Positions 1 to 8,681 of a DNA stretch of 64,000 nucleotides are shown one piece after another. This DNA is from Methylopila sp. Yamaguchi (GTDB lineage: Bacteria; Pseudomonadota; Alphaproteobacteria; Rhizobiales; Methylopilaceae): the NCBI RefSeq assembly GCF_002897035.1, contig NZ_BAUX01000011.1:1-64000 (forward strand). The letters run 5' to 3'. Within the stretch, counting starts at the first letter, position 1. Every line of letters begins with the position of its first letter. The position numbers and the translations under genes are program-made. The notes below the pieces were generated by a model, which saw nothing but the letters and a program-made list of their open reading frames with translations, searched no databases and had not been told where the DNA came from.

Positions 1-342
1 CCGCCGCAGCAGCAGCCCGCGCCCCAGCCGCCGCCCGCCGCCGCGCCCTACGAGCCCAAGCTGATCCGCCTCGCCGAGACGCTCGGCGCGCTCCATCATC
101 TGCGCGCCGTCTGCAAGGCGAAAGACGCCGACGTCTGGCGCGACCGCATGTCGGCGCTGATCGCGGCGGAGGCGCCGGCGCCGGAGCGGCGCGACGCCCT
201 CGCCGGGGCCTTCAACGCCAGCTACCGTGCCTGGGCGCGGAGCTACCACGCCTGCACGCCCGCGGCCGAGGTTGCGACCGCGCGGTTTCTTCAGGAAGTC
301 TCGGCGATCGCGACCGAGGTCAACGCCCGCTACGGGCCCTGA
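1..342 (+). CDS. TIGR02301 family protein (5' end cut by window)
   Basis: The reading frame is open from base 1 and ends at TGA 340-342, so the gene starts before the window. The visible 113 residues begin with a Pro/Gln-rich linker, followed by a helical domain containing LGALHHLRAVC, the stretch WRDRMSALIAAEAP, and a second conserved half with FNASYRAW and YHACTPAA. Two cysteines (in HLRAVC and YHACTP) are spaced as in the TIGR02301 family, a group of exported proteins of unknown function found mostly in Hyphomicrobiales. The missing N-terminus probably carries the signal peptide. The family call rests on recalled conserved motifs. The function is unknown. Confidence 0.75.
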   Translation, partial: PPQQQPAPQPPPAAAPYEPKLIRLAETLGALHHLRAVCKAKDADVWRDRMSALIAAEAPAPERRDALAGAFNASYRAWARSYHACTPAAEVATARFLQEVSAIATEVNARYGP

Positions 343-454
343 CGCGGGGGAGAAGTCGTTTAAGTTTTCCCGCCGGCGTTAACCCTTTTTTCGAGAATCG
401 CTGCGTCCCGCCCGCCCTTCCGTTAGAGTCGCGGACGGACAGGGAAGGGACGCC

Positions 455-712
455 ATGGCTCATGACGATTCGGCCGCGACGGACGAAGGCGCCGTCGACG
501 ATCGCCGCGCCGCGCTCGCGTATCTCGACGAGGCGTGGGAGGAGGCCCTGCTCGACGGGATCGCCCCCGACTGCGTCGCGCACGCCGCGCTGTTCGCCGC
601 GCTGAAGGAGCTTGTGCTGTCCTTCGGCGAGGAAGCGACCGCGCGTTTCGTGGAGCGGCTGCCGGACCGGCTGCGGAAGGGCGACTACACGCTTCCGAGC
701 CTCGCGCATTAA
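455..712 (+). CDS. Small conserved hypothetical protein (85 aa)
   Basis: An ATG preceded by a good ribosome binding site (GGAAGGGA, about 6 bases upstream) opens an 85-residue acidic protein. After a charged, probably disordered start (residues 1-15), it contains a helical core with AYLDEAWEEALLDGI, HAALFAALKELV and EATARFVERLPDRLRKGDYTL. No signal peptide or membrane segment is visible. Short proteins of this pattern are common beside housekeeping genes in Hyphomicrobiales. I do not recognise a functional family. It lies 112 bases after the TIGR02301 gene and is convergent with the LysE gene. Confidence 0.7.
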   Translation: MAHDDSAATDEGAVDDRRAALAYLDEAWEEALLDGIAPDCVAHAALFAALKELVLSFGEEATARFVERLPDRLRKGDYTLPSLAH

Positions 713-738
713 CCTGCGGGTTAACCCGGCGTCGCCCT

Positions 739-1404
739 TCAGTAACCCAGCGCGACGCTGATCAGCACCGCGAATCCGAACAGCGCGAGCCCGCCGCCGG
801 ACACCGCGTTCAGGCGGCCGAGCCACTTCTCCGCGATCCGCTCCCGCAGCCGGCTCGCCCCCATCGACAGCATCAGCCACCACGCCGCGCTGCCGATCGC
901 GACGCCGATCGTCAGGAGCGCCGCGGCGCCGAAATCGCCGACCTGCTCGCCGATCCCGGCGAGGCCGCCGAAGATCGCGAAAAAACCCAAGAGCACGGCC
1001 GGATTCGTCACCGTCAGGACGAAGGACGCGAGCGCCGCGCGGAACAGCGACATGCGCGTGTCGTTGGCGGGCGCGGCGCCCTTCGAGGGCGCGTAGAGCA
1101 GCTTGACGCCGAAGGCGATCAGGATGGCGCCCCCCACCACCTTGATGACGCTGAGATGGCCTTCGATGAAGCTCGAGATCGCCGTCACGCCGAAGGCCGC
1201 GAGCCCCGCGAACAGCACGTCCGCCGCGAACGCCCCAGCTCCCGCCGCCAGAGCCGAGGCGGGGCCGTTGCGGATGGCCCGGTGGATGCACATCACGTTC
1301 ACCGGCCCGACCGGCGCATTGACGCCGACGCCGATGGCCACGCCCGTCGCGATCAGCGAAACGTCGTCGATCACGCAGGGCGTCTCCCCGGAGACTCGCG
1401 CCAA
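739..1404 (-). CDS. LysE/RhtB family amino-acid exporter
   Basis: This encodes a 221-residue inner-membrane protein with about six hydrophobic segments. It has the LysE N-terminal signature (GVAIGVGVNAPVGPVNVMCI, residues 21-40), in which the NAPVGPVNV stretch corresponds to the conserved PGPN region. The family exports basic or small neutral amino acids, or their analogues, by proton antiport. The substrate cannot be told from sequence. A GTG codon at 1374-1372 (VIDDVSLI) is an alternative start that would remove ten poorly conserved residues and fits typical LysE N-termini better. The 3' end faces the 85-aa gene. Confidence 0.85.
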   Translation of the reverse strand: MARVSGETPCVIDDVSLIATGVAIGVGVNAPVGPVNVMCIHRAIRNGPASALAAGAGAFAADVLFAGLAAFGVTAISSFIEGHLSVIKVVGGAILIAFGVKLLYAPSKGAAPANDTRMSLFRAALASFVLTVTNPAVLLGFFAIFGGLAGIGEQVGDFGAAALLTIGVAIGSAAWWLMLSMGASRLRERIAEKWLGRLNAVSGGGLALFGFAVLISVALGY

Positions 1405-1509
1405 AGCGCGGGTTGTGCACGGACGACTGCGGTCTTAGCCCGCAGTCGCTTCGCAGGGCAACATGGGGCTCGGGCCGTCTCCCGCAAGCGCCCATGATCG
1501 CCCAGCCGG

Positions 1510-2841
1510 TCAGCTCCGGAGCGTATCGATGAAGCGCACGGGCTCGCCCGTTCCCGGCGCGAGGATCTCGCTCTCCCACATCACCCGGCGTCCGCGAAGA
1601 ATGGTTCCCACCGGCCAGCCCTGCACCGACACCCCGTCGTAAGGGGTCCACTGGCTCCGTGAGCCGATCCAGCCGTTCGTGATCGTCTCCCGCCGCTTGA
1701 GGTCGACCACGGTGACGTCCGCGTCGTAGCCCACGGCGAGACGGCCCTTGGTCGCGATGCCGAAGATGCGCGCGGGCCCCGCGCTGGTGAGGTCCACGAA
1801 CCGCGCCAGGCTGAGGCGGCCGGCGGCGACGTGATCGAGCATGATCGGCACCAGCGTCTGCACGCCGGTCATGCCGGAAGGGCTGTCGGGATAGGTCTTG
1901 GCCTTCTCCTCCAGCGTGTGGGGCGCATGGTCGGAGCCCAGCACATCGACGACGCCCTGGTGCAGGCCCCACCAGATCCCGGCGCGGTGGGCGTCGTCGC
2001 GCACCGGCGGGTTCATCTGCGCGCGGGTGCCGAGCCGCGCATAGGCGTCGGAGCCCAGGGTGAGATGGTGCGGGGTGGTCTCGACCGTCGCCACGTCCTT
2101 GAAGTCGGCGAGATAGCGCATCTCCTCGGCCGTGGAGATGTGCAGCACGTGGACCTTCGCGCCGTGCTCGCGGGCGATGGTCGTCAGCCGCCTGGTGCAC
2201 TTCAGCGCCGCTTCCGCGTCGCGCCACACGGGGTGGCTGGACGGATCGCCGGCGACCCGCTCGCCCTTGCGCTCCGAGAGGCGCGGCTCGTCCTCGGAAT
2301 GGACCGAGACCCGACGGCGGGTGCGCTTCAGGATCTCGCCCACGCCCACGTCGTCCGACACCAGCAGCGAGCCGGTGGACGAGCCCATGAAGATCTTGAT
2401 GCCGGCGGCGCCGGGCAGGCGCTCCAGCTCGGCGACGTCCCTCGCATTGTCGTGGGTGCCGCCGACGAAGAAGGCGTGGTCGCAGTGCATGCGGCCCTTC
2501 GCGCGGGCGAGCTTGTCGGCCAGCGCCTCGGGGGTGACGGTGAGCGGGTTGGTGTTCGGCATCTCGAACACCGCCGTCACGCCACCGAGCACGGCTGCGC
2601 GCGAGCCCGTCTCGAGGTCCTCTTTGTGAGTCGCCCCCGGCTCGCGGAAATGCACCTGCGTGTCGATCACGCCCGGCAGCAGGTGAAGCCCCGCGCAGTC
2701 AACCACCTCGCCGGCGGAGGCCGCCCCGAGATCGCCGATCGCGGCCACGCGGCCAGCGCGTACGCCGAGATCGGCGCGGCGCTCGCCGTCCTGGTTGACC
2801 ACGGTCCCGCCTTTGAGCAGGAGGTCGAAGGTCTCGGACAT
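1510..2841 (-). CDS. pyrC: Dihydroorotase (AllB/PyrC-like amidohydrolase)
   Basis: This 443-residue enzyme closes N-carbamoyl-aspartate to dihydroorotate in pyrimidine synthesis. Amidohydrolase landmarks are clear: DTQVHFREPG (residues 60-69), the carboxylated-lysine segment GIKIFMGSSTG, metal-binding histidines in VSVHSEDE and VHVLHIST, and the catalytic aspartate in GSDHAPH. The first metal motif reads Q-V-H instead of the usual H-V-H. From memory this variant occurs in alphaproteobacterial dihydroorotases, so it may be lineage-wide rather than a defect. The start at MSETFD gives the usual family length. The open frame further upstream is antisense to ygfZ. It is transcribed divergently from ygfZ across about 90 bases. 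Confidence 0.85.
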   Translation of the reverse strand: MSETFDLLLKGGTVVNQDGERRADLGVRAGRVAAIGDLGAASAGEVVDCAGLHLLPGVIDTQVHFREPGATHKEDLETGSRAAVLGGVTAVFEMPNTNPLTVTPEALADKLARAKGRMHCDHAFFVGGTHDNARDVAELERLPGAAGIKIFMGSSTGSLLVSDDVGVGEILKRTRRRVSVHSEDEPRLSERKGERVAGDPSSHPVWRDAEAALKCTRRLTTIAREHGAKVHVLHISTAEEMRYLADFKDVATVETTPHHLTLGSDAYARLGTRAQMNPPVRDDAHRAGIWWGLHQGVVDVLGSDHAPHTLEEKAKTYPDSPSGMTGVQTLVPIMLDHVAAGRLSLARFVDLTSAGPARIFGIATKGRLAVGYDADVTVVDLKRRETITNGWIGSRSQWTPYDGVSVQGWPVGTILRGRRVMWESEILAPGTGEPVRFIDTLRS

Positions 2842-2931
2842 CGGGCGTCCTCCGGAAAAAGGTTCGGCTTGAAGGCGGGGCTCCCGGGGGCCTACCTTCG
2901 CGCGGCATCGAAGGCAACAGGAACCGAGACC

Positions 2932-3795
2932 ATGCGCGGCGCGATCCTGGACATGCGGGGAACGATCGAGGTAACCGGCCCTGAGGCTGGCCGCTTCCTC
3001 GACAATCTGCTCTCGAACGACGTCGGAGGGCTGGCTCCCGGCCGCGCCGCCTACGCCGCGCTGCTCACGCCCCAAGGCAAGATCGCCGTCGACCTGCTCG
3101 CCTCGGCGATCCCGGAGGGCGTCCGGCTCGACGCGCCGAAGTTTCTGGTGCCCGATCTCATTCGCAAGCTCGGCCTCTACAAGCTGCGCTCGAAGGTCGA
3201 CTTCCGCGACACGAGCGCCGAAACCCGCGTCGCGGTCCTGTGGGGCGACGGGCTCCTGCCGAACGGCCTGCCTTCGCTCGTCTCCGACCCGCGGCTCGCG
3301 GCCCTCGGCGCGCGCGCCTACCTGCCGGCGGACGGAAGGCTTCCCGAAGGCGTGATCGACGTCGGCCCGGAGGGCTGGCGCGCACACCGCATCACTCTTG
3401 GGGTGCCGCAGGGCGGGCTCGACTTCGTCTACGGCGACGCCTTTCCGCACGAGGCCTGTATGGAGCAGCTCAACGGCATCGACTTCAAGAAGGGCTGCTA
3501 TGTCGGCCAGGAAATCGTGAGCCGCATGGAGCACCGGGGCACCGCCCGCACGCGGGTGGCGCCGGTCAGGATCGACGGGCTTCCGCCGGAGATCGGCGCG
3601 GCGGTGACCGCCGGGGAGCGGGTCATCGGACGCATGGGCTCGGCGATCGAAGGCCGAGGCCTCGCGCTGCTGCGGCTCGACCGCGCGGAGGACGCCCTCG
3701 CCGCCGGCGTGCCGCTGATGGCGGGCGCCGCAATGCTGACGGTCGAGAAGCCGGCCTGGGCGCGGTTCGCCTTCCCCGGCGAGACGGCTGCGTGA
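2932..3795 (+). CDS. ygfZ: YgfZ/GcvT-fold folate-binding protein
   Basis: This 287-residue cytosolic protein has the GcvT fold. It carries the family's diagnostic motif KGCYVGQE, with Cys189, followed by a conserved arginine-rich stretch (SRMEHRGTARTR). YgfZ (CAF17/IBA57 relatives) binds tetrahydrofolate and supports maturation or repair of certain Fe-S enzymes, including tRNA-modifying radical-SAM proteins. The N-terminal lobe (LTPQGKIAVDLL) and the C-terminal barrel fragment are both present, so the gene is complete. Its stop codon overlaps the GTG start of tag (GTGA), so the two are translationally coupled. Confidence 0.9.
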   Translation: MRGAILDMRGTIEVTGPEAGRFLDNLLSNDVGGLAPGRAAYAALLTPQGKIAVDLLASAIPEGVRLDAPKFLVPDLIRKLGLYKLRSKVDFRDTSAETRVAVLWGDGLLPNGLPSLVSDPRLAALGARAYLPADGRLPEGVIDVGPEGWRAHRITLGVPQGGLDFVYGDAFPHEACMEQLNGIDFKKGCYVGQEIVSRMEHRGTARTRVAPVRIDGLPPEIGAAVTAGERVIGRMGSAIEGRGLALLRLDRAEDALAAGVPLMAGAAMLTVEKPAWARFAFPGETAA

Positions 3796-4382
3796 GCGAA
3801 GCCGCCCCCCGTCACGCCGACGGAAAATGCCGCTGCGCCTGGTGCGGGACCGACCCGCTCTACGTGGCCTATCACGACACCGACTGGGGGCGCCCCGAAC
3901 GGGACTCCCGCGCGCTTTACGAGAAGCTGGTGCTGGACGGCTTCCAGGCCGGCCTGGCGTGGATCACGATCCTGCGCAAGCGCGACGCCTTCCGCACGGC
4001 GTTCCAAGGGTTCGAGCCGGAGGTCGTCGCGCGCTTCGGCGAGGCCGACGTGGCGCGCCTTTTGGGCGATCCCGGCATCGTCCGGTCCCGCGCCAAGATC
4101 GAGGGCGCGGTGAAGTCCGCCCGCGCCTATCTCGCCATGCGCGACCGCGGCGAGGATTTCTCCGACTATCTCTGGGGCTTCGTCGGCGGCGCTCCGATCG
4201 TGAACCCGTGGCGCGAGCGCGGCGAGGTCCCGGTCTCGACCCCGCTGTCCGAGGCGCTGTCGAAGGACCTGAAGCGCCGCGGCTTCACCTTCTGCGGTCC
4301 GGTGATCGTCTATGCCTTCATGCAGGCCGTGGGCATGATCGACGACCACTTCGTGGGCTGCTGGCGAAAGGGCGGGGCCTGA
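3792..4382 (+). CDS. tag: DNA-3-methyladenine glycosylase I
   Basis: This 196-residue base-excision repair enzyme removes 3-methyladenine from alkylated DNA. It aligns along its length with E. coli Tag: YHDTDWG, LVLDGFQAGLAWITIL, RSRAKIEGAVKSARAYL and GFTFCGPVIVYAFMQA are all present. The structural zinc site is kept, with a cysteine near residue 15, His28, and the C-terminal HFVGC pair (His186, Cys190). The GTG start overlaps the ygfZ stop by three bases, which fixes the start and places the two genes in one operon. It is followed by a convergent toxin-antitoxin pair. Confidence 0.93.
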   Translation: MSEAAPRHADGKCRCAWCGTDPLYVAYHDTDWGRPERDSRALYEKLVLDGFQAGLAWITILRKRDAFRTAFQGFEPEVVARFGEADVARLLGDPGIVRSRAKIEGAVKSARAYLAMRDRGEDFSDYLWGFVGGAPIVNPWRERGEVPVSTPLSEALSKDLKRRGFTFCGPVIVYAFMQAVGMIDDHFVGCWRKGGA

Positions 4383-4424
4383 GCTGGGGGTCGAGGTCCG
4401 CTCTTAGGCCTCGAACCAAGCCTT

Positions 4425-4691
4425 TCAGTAGTGAAAGCGGCAAGAGAGGATCTCGACCCGCCTCTCGTCTCCCGAGCCCTCAACCCGATAGACGAACCGA
4501 TGCTCCCGGCTGATGCGTCGCGACCACCAGCCTTTGAGCTGAAGCTTCAGCGGTTCAGGCTTTCCGATCCCCTGAAACGGCGAGCGCGTCACGTCCTTGA
4601 TCAGGGCGTTGATCTTATTGGTGAGATCGGGATCGTCAGCCTGTAGCGCTACGTAATCGCTCCAGGCGTCGGAAAACCAGACGACCTTCAC
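4425..4691 (-). CDS. yoeB: YoeB-type toxin, ribosome-dependent mRNA interferase
   Basis: This 88-residue RelE-fold toxin cleaves mRNA in the ribosomal A site. The match to E. coli YoeB is strong: INALIKDVTRSPFQGIGKPEPLK, then WWSRRISREHRFVY, then the terminal CRFHY. The catalytic set Glu46, Arg65 and the C-terminal His-Tyr pair (His87, Tyr88) is intact, so the toxin should be active. Its ATG overlaps the antitoxin stop by four bases, so antitoxin is made first and coupled to toxin. Such pairs act in stress tolerance and are often horizontally exchanged, although base composition here matches the neighbours. Confidence 0.93.
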   Translation of the reverse strand: MKVVWFSDAWSDYVALQADDPDLTNKINALIKDVTRSPFQGIGKPEPLKLQLKGWWSRRISREHRFVYRVEGSGDERRVEILSCRFHY

Positions 4692-4945
4692 CGCTCGATC
4701 AGGTCGCGTTCGACGCCCTTGCCGGCGTCAAGTTCAGCGATGCCCTTCAAAAGGTGCTCTGCGTTGCGCGGGTTGCTCATGAGGTAGAGCGTCTCCTCCA
4801 TCCCGCGCCACTCCTCCTCGGAGATCACGACGACCGAGCGCCCCCCCTTCCGCGTCACCAGAAGCGGCGCGCGGCTGTCGACCACATCGTCGAGATGGGT
4901 CGCAAGGTTCTGTCGAAACTCGGTGAAACCGACATGAGACGGCAT
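4688..4945 (-). CDS. yefM: YefM/Phd family antitoxin
   Basis: This 85-residue antitoxin has the Phd/YefM N-terminal DNA-binding fold (FTEFRQNLATHLDDVV, then PLLVTRKGGRSVVVISEEEW) and a C-terminal acidic region (YLMSNPRNAEHLLKGIAEL) that wraps the toxin. The SNPRNA segment is characteristic of YefM partners of YoeB. It should neutralise YoeB and repress its own promoter, more strongly as the toxin complex. Upstream (4965-4990) are two GTAC-centred half-sites that fit a YefM operator. The start is ATG; the upstream bases on its strand include GGAGG about 6 nt away. Confidence 0.9.
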   Translation of the reverse strand: MPSHVGFTEFRQNLATHLDDVVDSRAPLLVTRKGGRSVVVISEEEWRGMEETLYLMSNPRNAEHLLKGIAELDAGKGVERDLIER

Positions 4946-4964
4946 CGCGCCCTCCTCGCTTCAA

Positions 4965-4990
4965 AACTGTACCGAAATATGTACGCATAG
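4965..4990. promoter_or_regulatory. Putative YefM-YoeB operator/promoter
   Basis: Just upstream of yefM, two copies of TGTAC (4969-4973 and 4980-4984) have GTAC palindromes centred 11 bases apart, about one helical turn. YefM-family repressors are known to bind TGTACA-type palindromes at their own promoter. The local sequence is A+T-richer than its surroundings (AAATAT), as expected for a promoter. The binding itself is inferred. Confidence 0.5.
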
Positions 4991-5006
4991 CCGCTCGGCT
5001 GCAAGG

Positions 5007-6335
<1,329 letters not shown>

Positions 6336-6499
6336 GATCGAACTCCTCCGGACGCCCTAGATCGGTGGAAGAGCTAGTTCACGGAACCGCGAGGTCGAGC
6401 GCGCTCTCGCATGACAGACCTGCTCGCCCGCTTGCGTCGCCGCGCTCGGACGCCTTCAACACTCAGATAGCGCCGCAACGTTCGAGATTCGCCTCGCCT

Positions 6500-7114
6500 A
6501 TGACGCCCGTCTCCCCTCGCCCCGCCGCCCGCGACGACGCCCCCCGCGCGTGGCAGCGCATGCTGTCCGGCCGCCGGCTGGACCTGCTCGATCCGTCGCC
6601 CTTGGACGTCGAAATCGCGGACATCGCCCACGGGCTCGCCCGCGTGGCGCGCTGGAACGGACAGACGAGCGGCGAGCACATCTTCTCGGTCGCTCAGCAT
6701 TCGGTGTTGGTGGAGGACATCGCGGCGCGCCTCTCGCCGGGCTGCGACACGCGGCTGCGCCTGACGGTGCTGCTGCACGACGCGCCGGAATACGTCATCG
6801 GCGACATGATCAGCCCCTTCAAGGCCGTGCTCGGCGGCGAGTACAAGGCGGTGGAGGATCGTCTGATGCGCGCGATTCACGTCCGGTTCGGACTGCCGGC
6901 GGAGCGCGGCGAGAGCGCGACCAAACTGCTGAAGCGCGCTGATCGCTCAGCGGCGTTCCTCGAGGCCACCCGGCTCGCGGGATTTTCGCTGGCCGACGCG
7001 CGCCGCGTCTTCGGCCGCCCCGAGGGCGCTCCGGCGGACGTCGACCTGACGCCGTGGCCGGCGGAGCTCGCCGCGCGACGCTTTCTCGCTCGGTTCGAAC
7101 AGCTCCACGGCTGA
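6500..7114 (+). CDS. HD-domain phosphohydrolase (YfbR-like)
   Basis: This 204-residue metal-dependent hydrolase has the HD signature LLHDAPEYVIGDMISPFK, with an upstream metal histidine in SVAQHSVLV and a later aspartate in LLKRADRSAAFLEA. This arrangement resembles YfbR-type 5'-nucleotidases, which dephosphorylate (deoxy)nucleoside monophosphates. The N-terminus has RAWQRMLSGRRLDLLDPSPLDVEI, seen in the alphaproteobacterial branch. Start ATG 6500 was chosen because earlier codons lack conservation. It leads a three-gene run with a phosphatase 14 bases downstream and the NAD regulator, which hints at a role in nucleotide or NAD turnover. That link is inferred from position only. Confidence 0.8.
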   Translation: MTPVSPRPAARDDAPRAWQRMLSGRRLDLLDPSPLDVEIADIAHGLARVARWNGQTSGEHIFSVAQHSVLVEDIAARLSPGCDTRLRLTVLLHDAPEYVIGDMISPFKAVLGGEYKAVEDRLMRAIHVRFGLPAERGESATKLLKRADRSAAFLEATRLAGFSLADARRVFGRPEGAPADVDLTPWPAELAARRFLARFEQLHG

Positions 7115-7128
7115 GGAGAGATGAAGGG

Positions 7129-7638
7129 ATGATCGTCGTCTGCCCCGCCTCGCAGCTCGAAGACAGCGTCGCGCGCTATGGCGTCCGGCGCGTGCTGACG
7201 CTGACCAGCGGCGGCCTGCCGACGCCGCGCCCCGCAGGCGTCGCGGCCGGGGACCACCTGACGATCGCCTTCCATGACCTGCTGGGCGCGCGGGACGGCC
7301 ACGTTGCGCCCGCCGCGGCCCACGTCGCCGAGGCGCTGGCCTTCGCGAGCCGAGACGACCGCCCGCTGCTCGTGCACTGCTACGCCGGCGTCAGCCGCTC
7401 GCCCGCCATGGCCTACGCCATCGCCTGCGCGCGGGCGCCGAACCGCGAGGAGGCGGAGATCGCGCAGGAACTGCGACGTCTGAGCCCGAGCGCGACGCCG
7501 AACGCTCTCGTCGTGGCGCTCGCGGACGACGCGCTCGGGCGCGGTGGACGGATGCGCGCGGCGATCGCCGCCATCGGCCGGGGCGAGGACGCGTTCGAGG
7601 GCGAGGTGTTCGCGCTGCCAACGGGGTTGAGACCGTGA
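7129..7638 (+). CDS. Dual-specificity/tyrosine phosphatase-like protein
   Basis: This 169-residue protein has the phosphatase P-loop HCYAGVSRSP (Cys84, Arg90; C-x5-R), which forms a phosphocysteine intermediate. A candidate general acid, Asp50, lies in the FHDLLG loop, as in compact dual-specificity phosphatases. There is no membrane or signal sequence, so it is cytosolic. The ATG is preceded by an A+G-rich stretch (GAGGAGAGATGAAGG). Its TGA overlaps the GTG of the next gene, so it is translationally coupled to the NAD regulator. The substrate is unknown. Small nucleotides are as likely as proteins. Confidence 0.75.
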   Translation: MIVVCPASQLEDSVARYGVRRVLTLTSGGLPTPRPAGVAAGDHLTIAFHDLLGARDGHVAPAAAHVAEALAFASRDDRPLLVHCYAGVSRSPAMAYAIACARAPNREEAEIAQELRRLSPSATPNALVVALADDALGRGGRMRAAIAAIGRGEDAFEGEVFALPTGLRP

Positions 7639-8609
7639 CGTCCGCGGCGACCGTCGGCGTCGGGCTGTCGGCGGCGGTGGTCGCCGTCGAGGGCGACAGG
7701 CCGCTGATCCTGGTGGCGCAGCCGCCGGGCGGCGGCAAGGCGCTCGGCCTGCCGTCGGGGTCGTTCGACCCTTTGCGCGACCGCACGCTCGAGATCGCGC
7801 TCCGCACCTCGATCGCCGAGCAGACCGCGCTCGACGTCGGCTACGTCGAGCAGCTCTACACCTTCGGCGACCGCGGCAGGGCGGCGGAGCCCGGAGATCT
7901 TGCTCCGCACATGGTCTCCATCGGGTATCTCGCGCTCACCCGCCGGCCCCGTGACGGCGCGGCTCTCGCGGCCGCGGGAGCGGCGTTCCGTCCGTGGTAC
8001 GGCTTCTTCCCCTGGGAGGACTGGCGGGAGCGCCGCCCCGAGGTCCTCGACGCCCAGATCCTGCCGGCGCTCGCGCAATGGACGGCGGAGGCGCCAGAGG
8101 CGGAAACCGGCCGCGCGTTGCCCCGTCTCGTCCGCGCCCGGCAATGTTTCGGCTTCGACGGAGCCCCCTGGGACGAGGAGAAGGTGCTCGACCGCTACGA
8201 GCTCCTCTACGAGGCCGGCCTCGTCGAAGAGGCGGCGCGCGACGGCCGGCCGGCGGCGCTCGGTCGCGCGGCCCTGCCGCAGCTCGGCGTCGCCATGCGC
8301 GACGACCACCGCCGCATCCTCGCGACCGCCATGGGGCGCATCCGGGCCAAGCTGAAGTATCGGCCGCTGGTGTTCGAACTGATGCCGCGGCAGTTCACGC
8401 TGACCGCGCTCCAACGCACCGTGGAGGCTGTCGCCGGGCGCCATCTTCACAAGCAGAACTTCCGCCGTCTGGTCGAAGCCGCAGCGCTCGTGGAGCCGAC
8501 CGGAGCGGCGGAGACCGCGACCGGAGGACGGCCCGCCCAGCTCTACCGCTTCCGCCGGGAAGCGCTGGAGGAGCGTCCCGCGCCGGGGCTGCGGTTGGGC
8601 CGGGGCTGA
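7635..8609 (+). CDS. nadQ: NadQ-type NAD biosynthesis regulator (Nudix-like domain + winged helix)
   Basis: This 324-residue protein has an N-terminal Nudix-like fold (residues about 1-200; GGGKALGLPSGSFDPL, TALDVGYVEQLYTFGDRGR) without a canonical Nudix box, so it probably senses rather than hydrolyses a nucleotide. A C-terminal winged-helix part follows (MPRQFTLTALQRTVEAVAGR, HKQNFRRLVEAAALVEPTG). This matches COG4111 proteins, predicted to repress nad genes in Alphaproteobacteria. The GTG start overlaps the previous stop (GTGA). No nad biosynthetic gene is in the window, so its targets lie elsewhere. The symbol comes from family recognition. Confidence 0.75.
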   Translation: MTSAATVGVGLSAAVVAVEGDRPLILVAQPPGGGKALGLPSGSFDPLRDRTLEIALRTSIAEQTALDVGYVEQLYTFGDRGRAAEPGDLAPHMVSIGYLALTRRPRDGAALAAAGAAFRPWYGFFPWEDWRERRPEVLDAQILPALAQWTAEAPEAETGRALPRLVRARQCFGFDGAPWDEEKVLDRYELLYEAGLVEEAARDGRPAALGRAALPQLGVAMRDDHRRILATAMGRIRAKLKYRPLVFELMPRQFTLTALQRTVEAVAGRHLHKQNFRRLVEAAALVEPTGAAETATGGRPAQLYRFRREALEERPAPGLRLGRG

Positions 8610-8681
8610 ACCGACCGAAAGGACGAGACGCGGGGCGACCCTGCCCTATAACCCCCTGCCCGCCTTCCCTCCCGGACATCG

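Noticed and set aside
320-2227. 635-codon minus-strand frame
   Set aside because: It runs antisense or out of frame across the small hypothetical, LysE and dihydroorotase genes and has no domain.
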